The notes under the pieces are model-generated. The model was not told the DNA's origin. It saw only the letters and a program-made list of their open reading frames with translations, and did no database searches. From NCBI RefSeq assembly GCF_004341035.1, contig NZ_SLXK01000004.1, forward strand, positions 1-64,000: 64,000 bases of DNA, given 5' to 3'. This DNA is from Scopulibacillus darangshiensis (lineage in GTDB: Bacteria; Bacillota; Bacilli; Bacillales; Sporolactobacillaceae). This document shows positions 9,140-18,091 of the stretch, in pieces (the first letter of the stretch is position 1; each line of letters starts with the position of its first letter). Both the position numbers and the translations under genes were made by a program.

Positions 9140-9967
9140 ATGAAAAAAATTGCAGGAGTAGGTGCTTTGATTTTATCTTTTTCCTTAGTCGGATGCAGCA
9201 GTCAAACGACAACAAGTCAAGATGTTAAGCATTCAACTAAGGCTGCGGCTGCGAAAACGATAGGTGAAGAAGCTATTATGGCTGATGATTGGTATCAGAC
9301 ATCAGGTGAGGCCGAGGCATTATACTATCAGGGCTATAATATTGGAAAAATGAAGTTGGATGAAGCTTTAAAAAAGGGTACAGGGAAAAAACCTGCTATT
9401 ATTCTCGATTTGGATGAAACGGTAATTGATAACAGCCCGTGGGACGCGTATGTCGCTAAAGAGGGAAAATCTTTCCCATACAAATGGGATGAATGGGTAA
9501 ATGCAGCAAAAGCAAAAGCTGTTCCGGGAGCGGTGGATTTCCTGAACTATGCAGATAAGAAAGGTGTAGATATATACTATGTTTCCGACCGTTCGACTGA
9601 TCAATTAGATGCGACAATTAAAAACTTAAAGCGTGATCATATTCCACAGGCAAACAAGGACCACGTATTTTTAAAAGATCATAATGAGCATGGTAAGCAA
9701 GCCAGACGAGATAGAGTTGCCAAAAGCCATGACATTTTATTATACTTCGGTGATAATTTGTCGGATTTCCCAGGGTTCGATATGAAATCTTTGAAGGGCA
9801 GAAATAAAGCAGTAGAGGATGAAGGAAATAAGTTTGGCGATAAATTTGTTGTTTTTCCAAATCCAATGTACGGCAATTGGGAAGATGCGCTATACGGTTT
9901 TAAAGATAAGAGTGCTAAAGAAAAAATCAAAGACCGTAAAGACCATCTAAACTATTTTCAACCATAA
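9140..9967 (+). CDS. Class C acid phosphatase lipoprotein (e(P4)-like 5'-nucleotidase)
   Basis: The 275-aa protein is a HAD-superfamily phosphatase of the class C/e(P4) type, which dephosphorylates nucleotides or NMN outside the membrane. The first 19 residues form a lipoprotein signal with lipobox LVGC, so Cys19 should be lipidated. HAD motif I is ILDLDETVIDN with both aspartates; the last motif is YFGDNLSDF. I chose ATG 9140 because AGGAGGAG lies about 10 bases upstream; the longer reading from 9095 would place the signal peptide internally. The adjacent NupC gene suggests that released nucleosides are taken up. Confidence 0.88.
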   Translation: MKKIAGVGALILSFSLVGCSSQTTTSQDVKHSTKAAAAKTIGEEAIMADDWYQTSGEAEALYYQGYNIGKMKLDEALKKGTGKKPAIILDLDETVIDNSPWDAYVAKEGKSFPYKWDEWVNAAKAKAVPGAVDFLNYADKKGVDIYYVSDRSTDQLDATIKNLKRDHIPQANKDHVFLKDHNEHGKQARRDRVAKSHDILLYFGDNLSDFPGFDMKSLKGRNKAVEDEGNKFGDKFVVFPNPMYGNWEDALYGFKDKSAKEKIKDRKDHLNYFQP

Positions 9968-10029
9968 CTTATGTGCAATACTTAGCTGTTAGATGCGATG
10001 GGGAATATTTTATATAGGGGGGTTTTTTT

Positions 10030-11211
10030 ATGAAAATAGTAATGTTTATCGTAGGTTTGTTAGTTGTATACTTGCTTGCGCTTCTTGTAAGCAGTGATCG
10101 AAAAAGAATTAAATATAGACCTATTATTATCATGATTGTCATTGAATTAATTCTTTGTTTTATTTTATTAAATACGACATTCGGAGCATTTATAGCAAAG
10201 AGCTTATCTGATTTCTTTGCAAGTTTGTTAGCAGCTGCGGGTGAAGGGATTAATTTTGTTTTCGGCGGATTGGCTAACAAAGGACAAGCACCATTTTTCT
10301 TGAATGTTTTACTGCCAATTATTTTCATAGCGATCCTCATTGGGATTTTACAATATTTTAAGATTTTGCCGATGATTATTAAGGGAATTGGTTATTTATT
10401 GAGTAAGGTGAATGGATTAGGAAAATTAGAATCATATAATGCTGTAGCAGCTGCGATCGTTGGTCAAGGTGAAGTATTTATTACTGTAAAGGATCAATTA
10501 AGTAAGCTCCCCAAAAAACGTTTATACACGCTTTGTGCCTCATCAATGTCAACCGTTTCCATGTCAATTGTCGGTTCCTATATGAAAATGATTGAACCAA
10601 AATATGTTGTCACTGCGATTGTTCTTAACTTGTTCAGTGGTTTTATCATTGTTCATATTATTAATCCATATTCTGTGAGTGAAAAGGATGATATTTTAGA
10701 AATTAATGAAGCTGAAAAACAATCATTCTTTGAAATGTTAACGGAATATATTTTATTGGGCTTTAAAATGGCGGTTATAATTGCTGCGATGCTTATTGGA
10801 TTCGTGGCATTAATGGCAGCTGTAAATAATATTTTTTCGATTATCTTTGGCATCTCATTTCAATCCATTTTGGGCTATGTCTTTTCGCCAATTGCATTTA
10901 TTATGGGGATTCCAGCTTCAGAAATTGTACAAGCGGGAAATATTATGGCTACGAAGCTAGTGACCAATGAATTTGTTGCCATGCTTGACCTTACGAAAAT
11001 ACAGGATAATTTATCCCCGCGGACCGTTGGGATTGTCTCCGTATTTCTAGTTTCGTTTGCGAACTTCTCATCCATTGGTAATATTGCTGGTGCGACAAAG
11101 GGAATTAGCGACAAACAGGGAAACCAAGTGGCACAGTTTGGCTTGAAATTACTATACGGCGCAACATTAGTCAGTGTGTTATCTGCGATCATTGCAGCTG
11201 TTATTATATAA
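10030..11211 (+). CDS. nupC: NupC-type concentrative nucleoside transporter
   Basis: The 393-aa polytopic membrane protein matches the CNT family, with cation-coupled import of nucleosides. It has the typical long re-entrant motif [10 protein letters not shown] and the late [13 protein letters not shown] motif, and its length equals that of Bacillus NupC as I recall it. RBS AGGGGGG precedes ATG 10030. It lies 62 bp after the class C phosphatase with no terminator seen between them, so the two probably share the upstream promoter. Together they would scavenge extracellular nucleotides for base, ribose and phosphate. Confidence 0.9.
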   Translation: MKIVMFIVGLLVVYLLALLVSSDRKRIKYRPIIIMIVIELILCFILLNTTFGAFIAKSLSDFFASLLAAAGEGINFVFGGLANKGQAPFFLNVLLPIIFIAILIGILQYFKILPMIIKGIGYLLSKVNGLGKLESYNAVAAAIVGQGEVFITVKDQLSKLPKKRLYTLCASSMSTVSMSIVGSYMKMIEPKYVVTAIVLNLFSGFIIVHIINPYSVSEKDDILEINEAEKQSFFEMLTEYILLGFKMAVIIAAMLIGFVALMAAVNNIFSIIFGISFQSILGYVFSPIAFIMGIPASEIVQAGNIMATKLVTNEFVAMLDLTKIQDNLSPRTVGIVSVFLVSFANFSSIGNIAGATKGISDKQGNQVAQFGLKLLYGATLVSVLSAIIAAVII

Positions 11212-11218
11212 GGAAAAT

Positions 11219-11259
11219 AAGGGGCCAAGACTGGGCTTTTAGTCCCAGGATTGACCCTT
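11219..11259 (+). terminator. Hairpin after nupC
   Basis: An imperfect long stem (AAGGGGCCAAGACTGGG, 11219-11235, against CCCAGGATTGACCCTT ending at 11259) follows nupC by 8 bases. There is no clear T-tract, so it is a terminator-like structure rather than a textbook one. Confidence 0.45.
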
Positions 11260-11359
11260 GTTCATTCCGAATATTTATAAAATTTAGTAAAACATATTGA
11301 CATATAACATATATATCAACTAGAGTGATTTATATAACATCATGGTTAAGGGGGTTGGT

Positions 11360-11410
11360 ATGATTGACGAATGGGTAATAGGAAGGGAAGACTCTGGTTT
11401 TTCTAGTTAA
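11360..11410 (+). CDS. Possible 16-aa leader peptide
   Basis: ATG 11360 is preceded by AAGGGGG (11348-11354, 5-base spacing) and encodes a 16-residue peptide ending in TAA one base before the palindromic operator. It resembles no family I know. It may be a leader peptide, a remnant, or chance. The rest of 11260-11464 is AT-rich promoter-like DNA. Confidence 0.2.
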   Translation: MIDEWVIGREDSGFSS

Positions 11411-11424
11411 TGTAATCGATTACA
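11411..11424. promoter_or_regulatory. Palindromic operator of the sugar ABC operon
   Basis: TGTAATCGATTACA is a perfect 14-bp palindrome about 40 bp upstream of the binding-protein gene. Operators of GntR/LacI hybrid regulators of the AraR type are of this general form. A related half site (ATGTAACA) lies at 14903-14910 before the regulator gene, compatible with autoregulation. Confidence 0.6.
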
Positions 11425-11464
11425 AAAAAGCTTCAACCAATTTTATGGAACTGGAGGGACTTAA

Positions 11465-12841
11465 ATGGGTATAGGCCGTTTGAAGAAACTGGCAGCAGCA
11501 TCACTCGTTGCCGGGTGCATGCTAATCAGTACAGCATGTTCCGATGGAAGCTCTGGCACGAGTGATGGCAATGATAAAGTCATAAGCATCACTTTCCGCT
11601 CAAGCGGGGGGACAAATACCGGTTTAACAGATTGGTTAAAACAAGATATCATTCCTCAATTCAAGAAAAAGCATCCGGATGCAGAGGTGAAGTTAACCCC
11701 CATTCAAGCTTCAGAAGGTAATTATTTTGCAAAAGTAGCTCTAATGTTGAAGTCAAAAAATACCGCGCCCGATATCGTGACGGAAGATACCTTTATGATT
11801 AATTCCGATGCTAGCGCGGGTTACCTTGAACCGCTGGACAATAAGGTTAAAGGGTGGAGTGACTGGGATAAGTTTAACGAAAAAATAAAGCAAGGGGTCA
11901 TTGCTCAAAATGGCAAGGTATATGGCGTTCCTTATAATACAGATTCCCGCGGGCTTTGGTATAACAAAGACCTGTTTAAAAAAGCAGGGCTTCCAATACC
12001 TTGGGAACCAAAAAATTGGGAGGATATCTTGCAAGCAGCAAAAACAATTAAGGAAAAATTCCCTAAAGATGTTGTTCCGCTTTGGATGAATTCAGGGAAA
12101 GCGACAGGAGAAGCGACCTCGATGCAAACCTTCGAAATGCTTCTATATGGGACAAAGGATCCGCTCTACGATAAAAAGTCGAAAAAGTGGATTGTCAAAA
12201 GTGATGGACTTCTGGACACGTTTAAATTCATTGATAAGGTATACGAGCAAAAATTAGGGCCGAGCCTCTCCAAAGTTTTAAATGGTCAGGGCGGGCAAAT
12301 CGCTTATCAGCAACTCATGCCAAAAGGAAAGCTTGCTATCGGCCTTGACGGCATTTGGCAAACTGGGACATGGCGTAAAGGCGGCCCCGCACCGTGGCCT
12401 GAGGCATTTAATGTAGTAGGGTTTGCGCCAATGCCAACCCAGCATGGAGAAGCTCCAGGCAAAACGACAATGTCTGGCGGTTGGGCTTGGTCCATTCCTA
12501 AAAAATCGGACAATAAAAAATTAGCATGGGAATTTATTGAATTCGCATCAAGCAAGGAAAACAATCTCAAACAACTTTTAAAAGAGCGAAGCTTGACCCC
12601 GCGTGAAGATGTGGCAAAGGACCCTGAATATAAAAAGATACCAATGTTTAAAGAGGCGACTGAACTTTTGAAATATGCACACTTCCGACCTGCCGTAGAC
12701 AAATATCCGTCTGTTTCCACACAAATTCAATCACTTGTTGAAGGTGTCGTCACAGGGAAGTTAAGTCCGGAACAAGCTGCGAAACAGTACCAAAAAAATG
12801 TAACAAGAATTGTCGGTAAAGATAATGTAACGACAAGATAA
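11465..12841 (+). CDS. ABC sugar transporter, extracellular binding lipoprotein
   Basis: The 458-aa protein is a family 1 solute-binding protein. Its N-terminus is a lipoprotein signal with lipobox STAC (Cys25). Internal family features include VYGVPYNTDSRGLWYN, LAIGLDGIWQTGTW and GGWAWSIPKKSDNK, all typical of oligosaccharide binders in the CUT1 group. RBS GGAGGG lies just before ATG 11465. It is followed by two permeases and a regulator. The ligand is unknown; no glycosidase sits in this block, but the fucosidase operon nearby could be its partner. Confidence 0.88.
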   Translation: MGIGRLKKLAAASLVAGCMLISTACSDGSSGTSDGNDKVISITFRSSGGTNTGLTDWLKQDIIPQFKKKHPDAEVKLTPIQASEGNYFAKVALMLKSKNTAPDIVTEDTFMINSDASAGYLEPLDNKVKGWSDWDKFNEKIKQGVIAQNGKVYGVPYNTDSRGLWYNKDLFKKAGLPIPWEPKNWEDILQAAKTIKEKFPKDVVPLWMNSGKATGEATSMQTFEMLLYGTKDPLYDKKSKKWIVKSDGLLDTFKFIDKVYEQKLGPSLSKVLNGQGGQIAYQQLMPKGKLAIGLDGIWQTGTWRKGGPAPWPEAFNVVGFAPMPTQHGEAPGKTTMSGGWAWSIPKKSDNKKLAWEFIEFASSKENNLKQLLKERSLTPREDVAKDPEYKKIPMFKEATELLKYAHFRPAVDKYPSVSTQIQSLVEGVVTGKLSPEQAAKQYQKNVTRIVGKDNVTTR

Positions 12842-12849
12842 GGTGACTT

Positions 12850-12878
12850 GCTTCCTTTCAGTAGATTTGAAAGGAAGC
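12850..12878 (+). promoter_or_regulatory. Hairpin between binding protein and permease genes
   Basis: A perfect 10-bp stem GCTTCCTTTC (12850-12859) and GAAAGGAAGC (12869-12878) has a 9-base loop and no long T-tract. Such hairpins in ABC operons commonly stabilise the upstream message or reduce read-through, giving more binding protein than permease. Confidence 0.65.
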
Positions 12879-12928
12879 GATTCCTTTAAATATGAATGGC
12901 TTGGATTAAAAACTGAGGAGGGTGTTTT

Positions 12929-13846
12929 GTGAAAACAAACACTGCCGTTTCAACGTCTGTCGCACTTAGCAGATCTAAGAGAGACCACAAATTTTTAAGA
13001 TCTATACTCTTTTTGCTTCCATCATGGATATTGCTCCTAATCTTTTTTGTAGGGCCCGTCATTTTAACCTTTTATTTTTCATTCACCAACCTTTCATTAA
13101 CGGGGACAGCAGCCCAAGGAATAGAATTTGTAGGTTTCCAAAACTTTAAGGTTATGTTCCATGATCCGAACTTCCGGATCAGTATTATAAAAACCATTTT
13201 ATTTCTCCTTTTTTCTGCAATTATAGGCCAACAAGTACTGGGATTTATATTGGCTGTGCTAATGAAAGAGAAAAACAAGACATTTCGCCGGATCATCGGG
13301 ATTATTGTTATTGCTGGATGGGTCACACCGGAAATTGTCGTTGCTTTTTGCTGGGTAGCCTTTCTAAGTGACAACGGGACACTTAATACCCTGCTGCAAA
13401 GTGTTGGCTTAAAGTCTGTTTCGTGGCTATTTACTTTTCCGATGGTCAGTGTCATCATCGCCAATATTTGGCATGGTACAGCCTTTTCCATGCTAGTGTA
13501 TCAGGCGGCATTGGATGATGTGCCAAAAAGTATTGAGGAAGCGGCAAGGATTGATGGCGCTTCTCGCTTGCAGTCTCTTATTAGGATTGTGCTGCCAATA
13601 ATTAAGGGTTCCATTGTTACAAATATGGTGTTGGTGACTTTGCAGACATTAGGTGTGTTTACATTAATTTATACAATGACCGGGGGAGGACCGGGAACAG
13701 CTACACAAACATTGCCAATCTTTATGTACAATCAAGCGTTTGTCAATTATCAGCTTGGCTATGGTACAGCGATCTCGCTCATTTTATTAATCATCGGGAT
13801 CATTGCGAGTCTTCTTTATATCCGGTCCATGAAAGCCACTATATAA
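12929..13846 (+). CDS. ABC sugar permease, MalF/UgpA-like
   Basis: The 305-aa integral membrane protein has about six transmembrane segments and the EAA motif EEAARIDGASRLQSLIRIVL near residues 195-215, where the ATPase docks. TGGGPGTATQTL is typical of CUT1 permeases. The start is GTG 12929 behind GAGGAGGG. It forms the inner-membrane channel with the next gene. No ATPase is encoded in the operon, so a shared MsmX-type ATPase elsewhere is likely, as is usual in Bacillota. Confidence 0.88.
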   Translation: MKTNTAVSTSVALSRSKRDHKFLRSILFLLPSWILLLIFFVGPVILTFYFSFTNLSLTGTAAQGIEFVGFQNFKVMFHDPNFRISIIKTILFLLFSAIIGQQVLGFILAVLMKEKNKTFRRIIGIIVIAGWVTPEIVVAFCWVAFLSDNGTLNTLLQSVGLKSVSWLFTFPMVSVIIANIWHGTAFSMLVYQAALDDVPKSIEEAARIDGASRLQSLIRIVLPIIKGSIVTNMVLVTLQTLGVFTLIYTMTGGGPGTATQTLPIFMYNQAFVNYQLGYGTAISLILLIIGIIASLLYIRSMKATI

Positions 13847-13863
13847 CAAAGGAGGCAAAACTC

Positions 13864-14688
13864 ATGAATCGTTTCAAGCTCGAAAGGAAGGTATCATACA
13901 TCGTTCTTGCACTGATTGGGATATTATTTTTGTTGCCGCTTTTATGGGTGCTTTTTGCATCATTTGATCCAAATGCCCAACAATCATTAAAAATTCCCCA
14001 TTCATTTACATTTAATAATTTCATCAGCATTTTGACTGACCCGGCAACGCTACGATCATTTGTTATAGGTCTGATTATGTCACTTGGCCAGGCATTTTTG
14101 GTTGTGATTGTCGCCGGGCTCGCGGCCTATCCCTTATCAAGATATCAACTTAAGTATAAGAAACCGTTTATGTACACCATTCTGTTCATGACTTCCCTGC
14201 CGATCACGGCTGTGATGGTTCCGGTTTATCAGCTTTTTATGTTTATCAAATTACAAGATTCAATATTAGGTACGATGCTTTTCCTGACAGCCTCTGGTTT
14301 ACCTTATGGTATTTGGATGTTAAAAAATTTTATGGACGCTGTTCCCCTTGAATTGGAAGAATCAGCTTGGGTGGACGGCGCTTCAGTATGGGCAGGATTA
14401 AGAAAAATTGTTACACCTTTAATGATTCCCGGAATTTGTACTGTTGCCATTTTCACGTTTTCAGGAAGTTGGGGGAATTTCTTCGTCCCTTACATTTTGA
14501 TTCAAAGTCCTGATAAGTTTCCGGCTTCTGTTACGATATTCCAATTTTTTGGAAACTATGGCCTTGTTGAATATGGAAAGCTTGCGGCTTTTTCACTTGT
14601 TTATACTTTTCCCGCTGTTATTCTTTATATCTTCTCACAGCGGTTCATGTCTAAGGGATTTAGTTTTGGCGGTGCATCCAAAGGTTAA
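13864..14688 (+). CDS. ABC sugar permease, MalG/UgpE-like
   Basis: The 274-aa membrane protein pairs with the upstream permease. It has about six hydrophobic helices, the early VLFASFDPN segment of MalG-like proteins, PLSRYQLKYKKP, and an EAA loop LEESAWVDGASVWAGLRKIV. AGGAGG lies 8 bases before ATG 13864. The gap to the previous gene is 17 bp, so they are co-transcribed. Confidence 0.88.
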   Translation: MNRFKLERKVSYIVLALIGILFLLPLLWVLFASFDPNAQQSLKIPHSFTFNNFISILTDPATLRSFVIGLIMSLGQAFLVVIVAGLAAYPLSRYQLKYKKPFMYTILFMTSLPITAVMVPVYQLFMFIKLQDSILGTMLFLTASGLPYGIWMLKNFMDAVPLELEESAWVDGASVWAGLRKIVTPLMIPGICTVAIFTFSGSWGNFFVPYILIQSPDKFPASVTIFQFFGNYGLVEYGKLAAFSLVYTFPAVILYIFSQRFMSKGFSFGGASKG

Positions 14689-14717
14689 TTGTCTATCATG
14701 CGAAGGAGATGTTCAGT

Positions 14718-14798
14718 ATGTTTTGGACCATTGAAAAACGGATTAGGGAATTGAATCAAACCGTTATGTTAATATACAGAGAAAGAGATACAGATTAG
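14718..14798 (+). CDS. Possible 26-aa peptide with a good RBS
   Basis: ATG 14718 lies 9 bases after AAGGAG (14703-14708) and opens a 26-codon frame (beginning MFWTIEKRIRELNQ). The strong ribosome site suggests that it is translated or is the leftover 5' end of a deleted gene of the sugar operon. I recognise no family. The rest of 14799-14930 shows no gene. Confidence 0.3.
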   Translation: MFWTIEKRIRELNQTVMLIYRERDTD

Positions 14799-14930
14799 AA
14801 AAAGAAAAGAGAACCTTTCGCCTTTGAAATGAAACCTTATGAAACTAAAACATTTACTGCTCAATTGACCAATAAATAACGAGCCTAAAGGGCTGATTAT
14901 AAATGTAACAGATTATTCGAGGTGTCGTCT

Positions 14931-16034
14931 ATGAAAGCTCTATATCTGCAAGTATACCAATCATTAAAAAAGGATATCATTGACGGAAAATATACTGCCG
15001 GTGATCGTGTCCCTTCTGAAAAGGAGCTATCGGATTTTTTTCGTGTCAGTCGAATTACGAGCAAAAAGGCTTTAGGAAAACTCGTTGAGGATGGTATTGT
15101 GTACAGACAACGGGGTAAAGGGACCTTTGTAGCCGACAATTGGGGTGCAAAAGACGAAGAATCCGTAGGTAAGAAACCTGTTTTTGGCCTCATTGTAACA
15201 AATTTTGACGATAGTTATGGTTCAAAATTGCTCTCAAGTATAGAAAATGCATCGGATGAAAAATGCTTTATCATCTTAAAGCGCTCATTAGGATCCCCTG
15301 ACAGGGAGGAAAAAATAATTAAGGAGCTGCTGGATCTCGGAGTGGATGGGCTTATCATTTATCCCGCTCAGGCTGAACATTTCAGTTCTGAAATCCTTAA
15401 AATGGTTGTTAATAGATTTCCTCTCGTCTTAATTGATCGATATTTTAAAGGTGTTGCTGCCGCTTCCGTTTCCACTGATAATGCCGGTGCAGCAAAAAAA
15501 GGCATTGAATTTTTGTTTGATTTAGGTCATGAACAAATCGGGGTTCTCTCACCGCGGGCAATGGAGACAACAACGATTGAAGAAAGATTTGGCGGTATCG
15601 TTCAGGCCTATGCGGAAAGAAATGTGATAGCCAACCGGGAATTATGGTGTACGGAAATCAAAAGCACCCTTCCTTCACCTAAAGCAACAATTGAAGAAGA
15701 TATAGAGACAATTATTAGACACCTTAAAAAAAAACCAAAGATAACAGCATTGTTTACCCTTGAATACAACATTGCTTTGTTAGCAAAAAGAGCCGTCAAA
15801 CAACTCGGGTTACGGGTTCCTGAAGACATGTCAATCCTTTGTTTTGATGGACCCGAAAATGACATGATGGGATGGAACTTTACCCGTCTTCAACAGGATG
15901 AAGATACGATGGGACGCGTGGCAATAACCCGGTTGTTGGATATGAATGATGGTAAATTTTCAATCAAAAAAGAGCGTTTTTCTGCAGCCTTAATTGAAGG
16001 CGACTCTACCCTTCGCCTCATAAGAAATAATTAA
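14931..16034 (+). CDS. GntR/LacI hybrid regulator, AraR-like
   Basis: The 367-aa protein has an N-terminal GntR winged helix (VPSEKELSDFFRVSRIT, then VYRQRGKGTFVAD) and a C-terminal LacI-type periplasmic-binding fold (about residues 85-360), the architecture of AraR. These are usually sugar-responsive repressors. It probably represses the upstream ABC operon through the palindrome at 11411-11424. I chose ATG 14931, 8 bases after GAGG (14919-14922), over an in-frame GTG at 14922 that overlaps the RBS. Confidence 0.87.
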   Translation: MKALYLQVYQSLKKDIIDGKYTAGDRVPSEKELSDFFRVSRITSKKALGKLVEDGIVYRQRGKGTFVADNWGAKDEESVGKKPVFGLIVTNFDDSYGSKLLSSIENASDEKCFIILKRSLGSPDREEKIIKELLDLGVDGLIIYPAQAEHFSSEILKMVVNRFPLVLIDRYFKGVAAASVSTDNAGAAKKGIEFLFDLGHEQIGVLSPRAMETTTIEERFGGIVQAYAERNVIANRELWCTEIKSTLPSPKATIEEDIETIIRHLKKKPKITALFTLEYNIALLAKRAVKQLGLRVPEDMSILCFDGPENDMMGWNFTRLQQDEDTMGRVAITRLLDMNDGKFSIKKERFSAALIEGDSTLRLIRNN

Positions 16035-16047
16035 TGACTAAAACACC

Positions 16048-16076
16048 AAACCCGTCTTTATTATAAAGGCGGGTTT
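16048..16076 (+). terminator. Terminator after the AraR-like gene
   Basis: AAACCCGTCTTTA pairs with TAAAGGCGGGTTT (one G-T pair), a stem of about 13 bp with a tiny loop, 13 bases after the stop codon. Confidence 0.75.
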
Positions 16077-16080
16077 GTTA

Positions 16081-16176
16081 AGTTAATCAGAAAGTATAAC
16101 TTTCTGACGCACATAAGGGCAACTAAGCCTCTGGCTACGCCTATTAAAGGCTTGTCAATCGGCAAGTTTTCTTTAT
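16081..16176 (+). repeat. Structured intergenic repeat, copy R1
   Basis: This roughly 96-bp element is nearly identical to 24365-24456. It holds successive hairpins: AGAAAGT-ATA-ACTTTCT, a degenerate GCAC-ATAA-GGGC, and CTTGTC-AATC-GGCAAG followed by TTTTCTTT. It ends 15 bases from the 3' end of the convergent nickel permease gene. The last hairpin resembles a plus-strand terminator. Confidence 0.8.
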
Positions 16177-16190
16177 ATTGTTTCACAGCC

Positions 16191-17222
16191 CTAATCGCGA
16201 TGAAGTGTCTGTTGCCACCGTCTTTCAATCCGAAAGAATTTCCATATAATAAAGGAAGTGCCCCAAGTTAAGAGCAGCAACAAAACAAGGATATAGCCAA
16301 GCCAGCTAAGGTTCAAACTATTAATCCATCCCCAGACTGGGTTATGAAGGTGCAATTTAGAGGACATCACTTGCATCAGTTCGACCACCCCTATTAATAA
16401 GGCGGCTGCTACAGATATCACTGTCACAGTGAGATTGTAGTAAACCTTTCTTAGCGGTGTAGAAAAGGCCCAGTTATAAGCGCTTTTCATAAAGATCCCA
16501 TCCGCGGTGTCCATCATACTCATCCCCGCTGCAAATAAAATAGGGAGGGCCAATATACCGAGAAATGGGACATGATCTTTTGCGGCCCCCGCGGACACTG
16601 CTAACAGGGCCACTTCACTTGCTGTATCAAAACCAAGGCCAAACAGAAAGCCTAATGGATAGACATGCCAACTTTTACTGACAAATTTAAAAAGTGGGCC
16701 AATCAGCCGGGAGACAAAGCCGCGGGACATAAGCAGATGTTCCACCTCATCTTTATCATAAGCCCCATGCCGCATTCTTAAGAATACTTTAAACAACCCT
16801 AATAAAACAGCAAGATTCATTAAACCAATAATGATTAAAAAACACCCTGATACAATCATGCCGATAAAGCCGCCTATTTCTTGCATTTGGGGCATGTTCG
16901 TTTCTGCCCATTGGACAGAAAAGGCTAGAATAACTGCCATTATAAAGACAACACTAGAGTGGCCAAGGGAAAAATAGAAACCAACACCCGTTGGATTTCT
17001 TTCTTGTTGGACAAGCTTCCGTACAGTATTGTCGATCGCAGCGATATGGTCGGCATCAAAGGCATGACGCAACCCTAACGTGTAAGCCACAAAGCCTATA
17101 CCATACAGTAAGGAATGGTGCCTTGCGCTTAAAATTAAAAACAATATGCCTATAACATGCAGCATGGCTACTATGAAGACATAGGGGATCCATGACTTTT
17201 TTTCTTGTAATCTTTTAGACAT
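16191..17222 (-). CDS. NiCoT-family nickel/cobalt permease
   Basis: The 343-aa, roughly 8-helix membrane protein carries the signature RHAFDADHIAAIDNT (the H-x4-DH nickel-binding motif), FSLGHSSVV and GLGFDTASEVALL. Such permeases (NixA, HoxN) import Ni2+ at high affinity. The likely role is to supply nickel to the adjacent urease. AGGAGG lies 8 bases before ATG 17222. It follows the UreI-like gene by 29 bp on the same strand, so the two form a unit divergent from ureABCEFGD. Confidence 0.92.
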   Translation of the reverse strand: MSKRLQEKKSWIPYVFIVAMLHVIGILFLILSARHHSLLYGIGFVAYTLGLRHAFDADHIAAIDNTVRKLVQQERNPTGVGFYFSLGHSSVVFIMAVILAFSVQWAETNMPQMQEIGGFIGMIVSGCFLIIIGLMNLAVLLGLFKVFLRMRHGAYDKDEVEHLLMSRGFVSRLIGPLFKFVSKSWHVYPLGFLFGLGFDTASEVALLAVSAGAAKDHVPFLGILALPILFAAGMSMMDTADGIFMKSAYNWAFSTPLRKVYYNLTVTVISVAAALLIGVVELMQVMSSKLHLHNPVWGWINSLNLSWLGYILVLLLLLTWGTSFIIWKFFRIERRWQQTLHRD

Positions 17223-17251
17223 CTCCTTAGCCTCCTAATTCTAATTGAAAA

Positions 17252-17893
17252 TTAAACAAACTTACCCTCAAATGTGTTTTTTTGGCTTTTGGACTTGATA
17301 TAAAAATACAGCCAAATATAAGCGACCACTGAAGCGATTGTTACACCCCATGTGATGAAAGGACTTAAATTGTTCCATTGGCCGATCAGTGTTAAAAAGG
17401 CAGGAATTGTCGCGGTGATCCACGATTGAATTAGTGCAACCCAACCGGTAAAGGTATCAATTTGACGCTTTAACCCCATCTGAATGAAGAATAACAGCCA
17501 TAAGAACGACCACATTAGCCAAATGATGCCATGTTTTTCATCCCCAAGCGCGAAGTTAACACAGCCATAGCCAATAGCAAGAATTGAGACCCATAATGAA
17601 TACCATCCAACCCCCGATCCTTCAATACCTGTTAAATTAGTGATGCCGACATAAAGGTAGGTAAATCCGAACAGGAAAATCCCGGCATCGTTAAAAATCA
17701 GCCAGTGGCTGGCCGTCGTTGCCGAATCTGTTGAAAAAATCAAATGAAATGGCGTGATCACTTGCATCACACCGACGAAGATGTTGAATATACCCGCACT
17801 TTTGGGGGTGATGCATTTTAACAAAGATAAACCATTAATAAAAAGAACAGCACCGACATACATGAGCCCGACTGTAGACATATTTATGTTCAT
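17252..17893 (-). CDS. ureI: AmiS/UreI-family urea channel
   Basis: The 213-aa membrane protein has six to seven hydrophobic segments and matches the AmiS/UreI family, proton-gated or constitutive channels for urea and short amides. FTYLYVGITNL and WLMWSFLWLLFFIQMGL are typical. It sits with the nickel permease in a divergent unit upstream of urease, so its likely task is urea entry. AGGAGATG lies just upstream of ATG 17893. The distinction between a urea and an amide channel is not decidable here. Confidence 0.88.
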   Translation of the reverse strand: MNINMSTVGLMYVGAVLFINGLSLLKCITPKSAGIFNIFVGVMQVITPFHLIFSTDSATTASHWLIFNDAGIFLFGFTYLYVGITNLTGIEGSGVGWYSLWVSILAIGYGCVNFALGDEKHGIIWLMWSFLWLLFFIQMGLKRQIDTFTGWVALIQSWITATIPAFLTLIGQWNNLSPFITWGVTIASVVAYIWLYFYIKSKSQKNTFEGKFV

Positions 17894-18091
17894 TTTTTCA
17901 TCTCCTAAGGTTTGTTTTTAAGGATCCTCACCGTCTCTTTTAGTAATTACTCTTAGAATTGGGCGAATTCTCATCAAATTTTAATTTTACTTTCATTTCG
18001 TTTTCATTTTCGATGGTTAACATAAAAAAATAAAGGACACCATAGTTATGTAATCAACAGCTTGTAAAAAATTTAAATGGGAGGCTTTCAC
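17894..18091. promoter_or_regulatory. Divergent intergenic region before ureI and the 69-aa gene
   Basis: This AT-rich stretch of about 200 bp must hold the promoters of the leftward urea/nickel transport unit and of the rightward small gene. I see no convincing -35/-10 pair or strong dyad, and no clear nickel or nitrogen regulator box. Confidence 0.35.

Noticed and set aside
18077-18091. ATG start for the small gene before urease
   Set aside because: The ATG overlaps the GGGAGG that serves TTG 18092.
17223-18091. Nickel/cobalt riboswitch before the transporter genes
   Set aside because: The leaders are short and AT-rich and show no conserved multi-helix structure that I can recognise.
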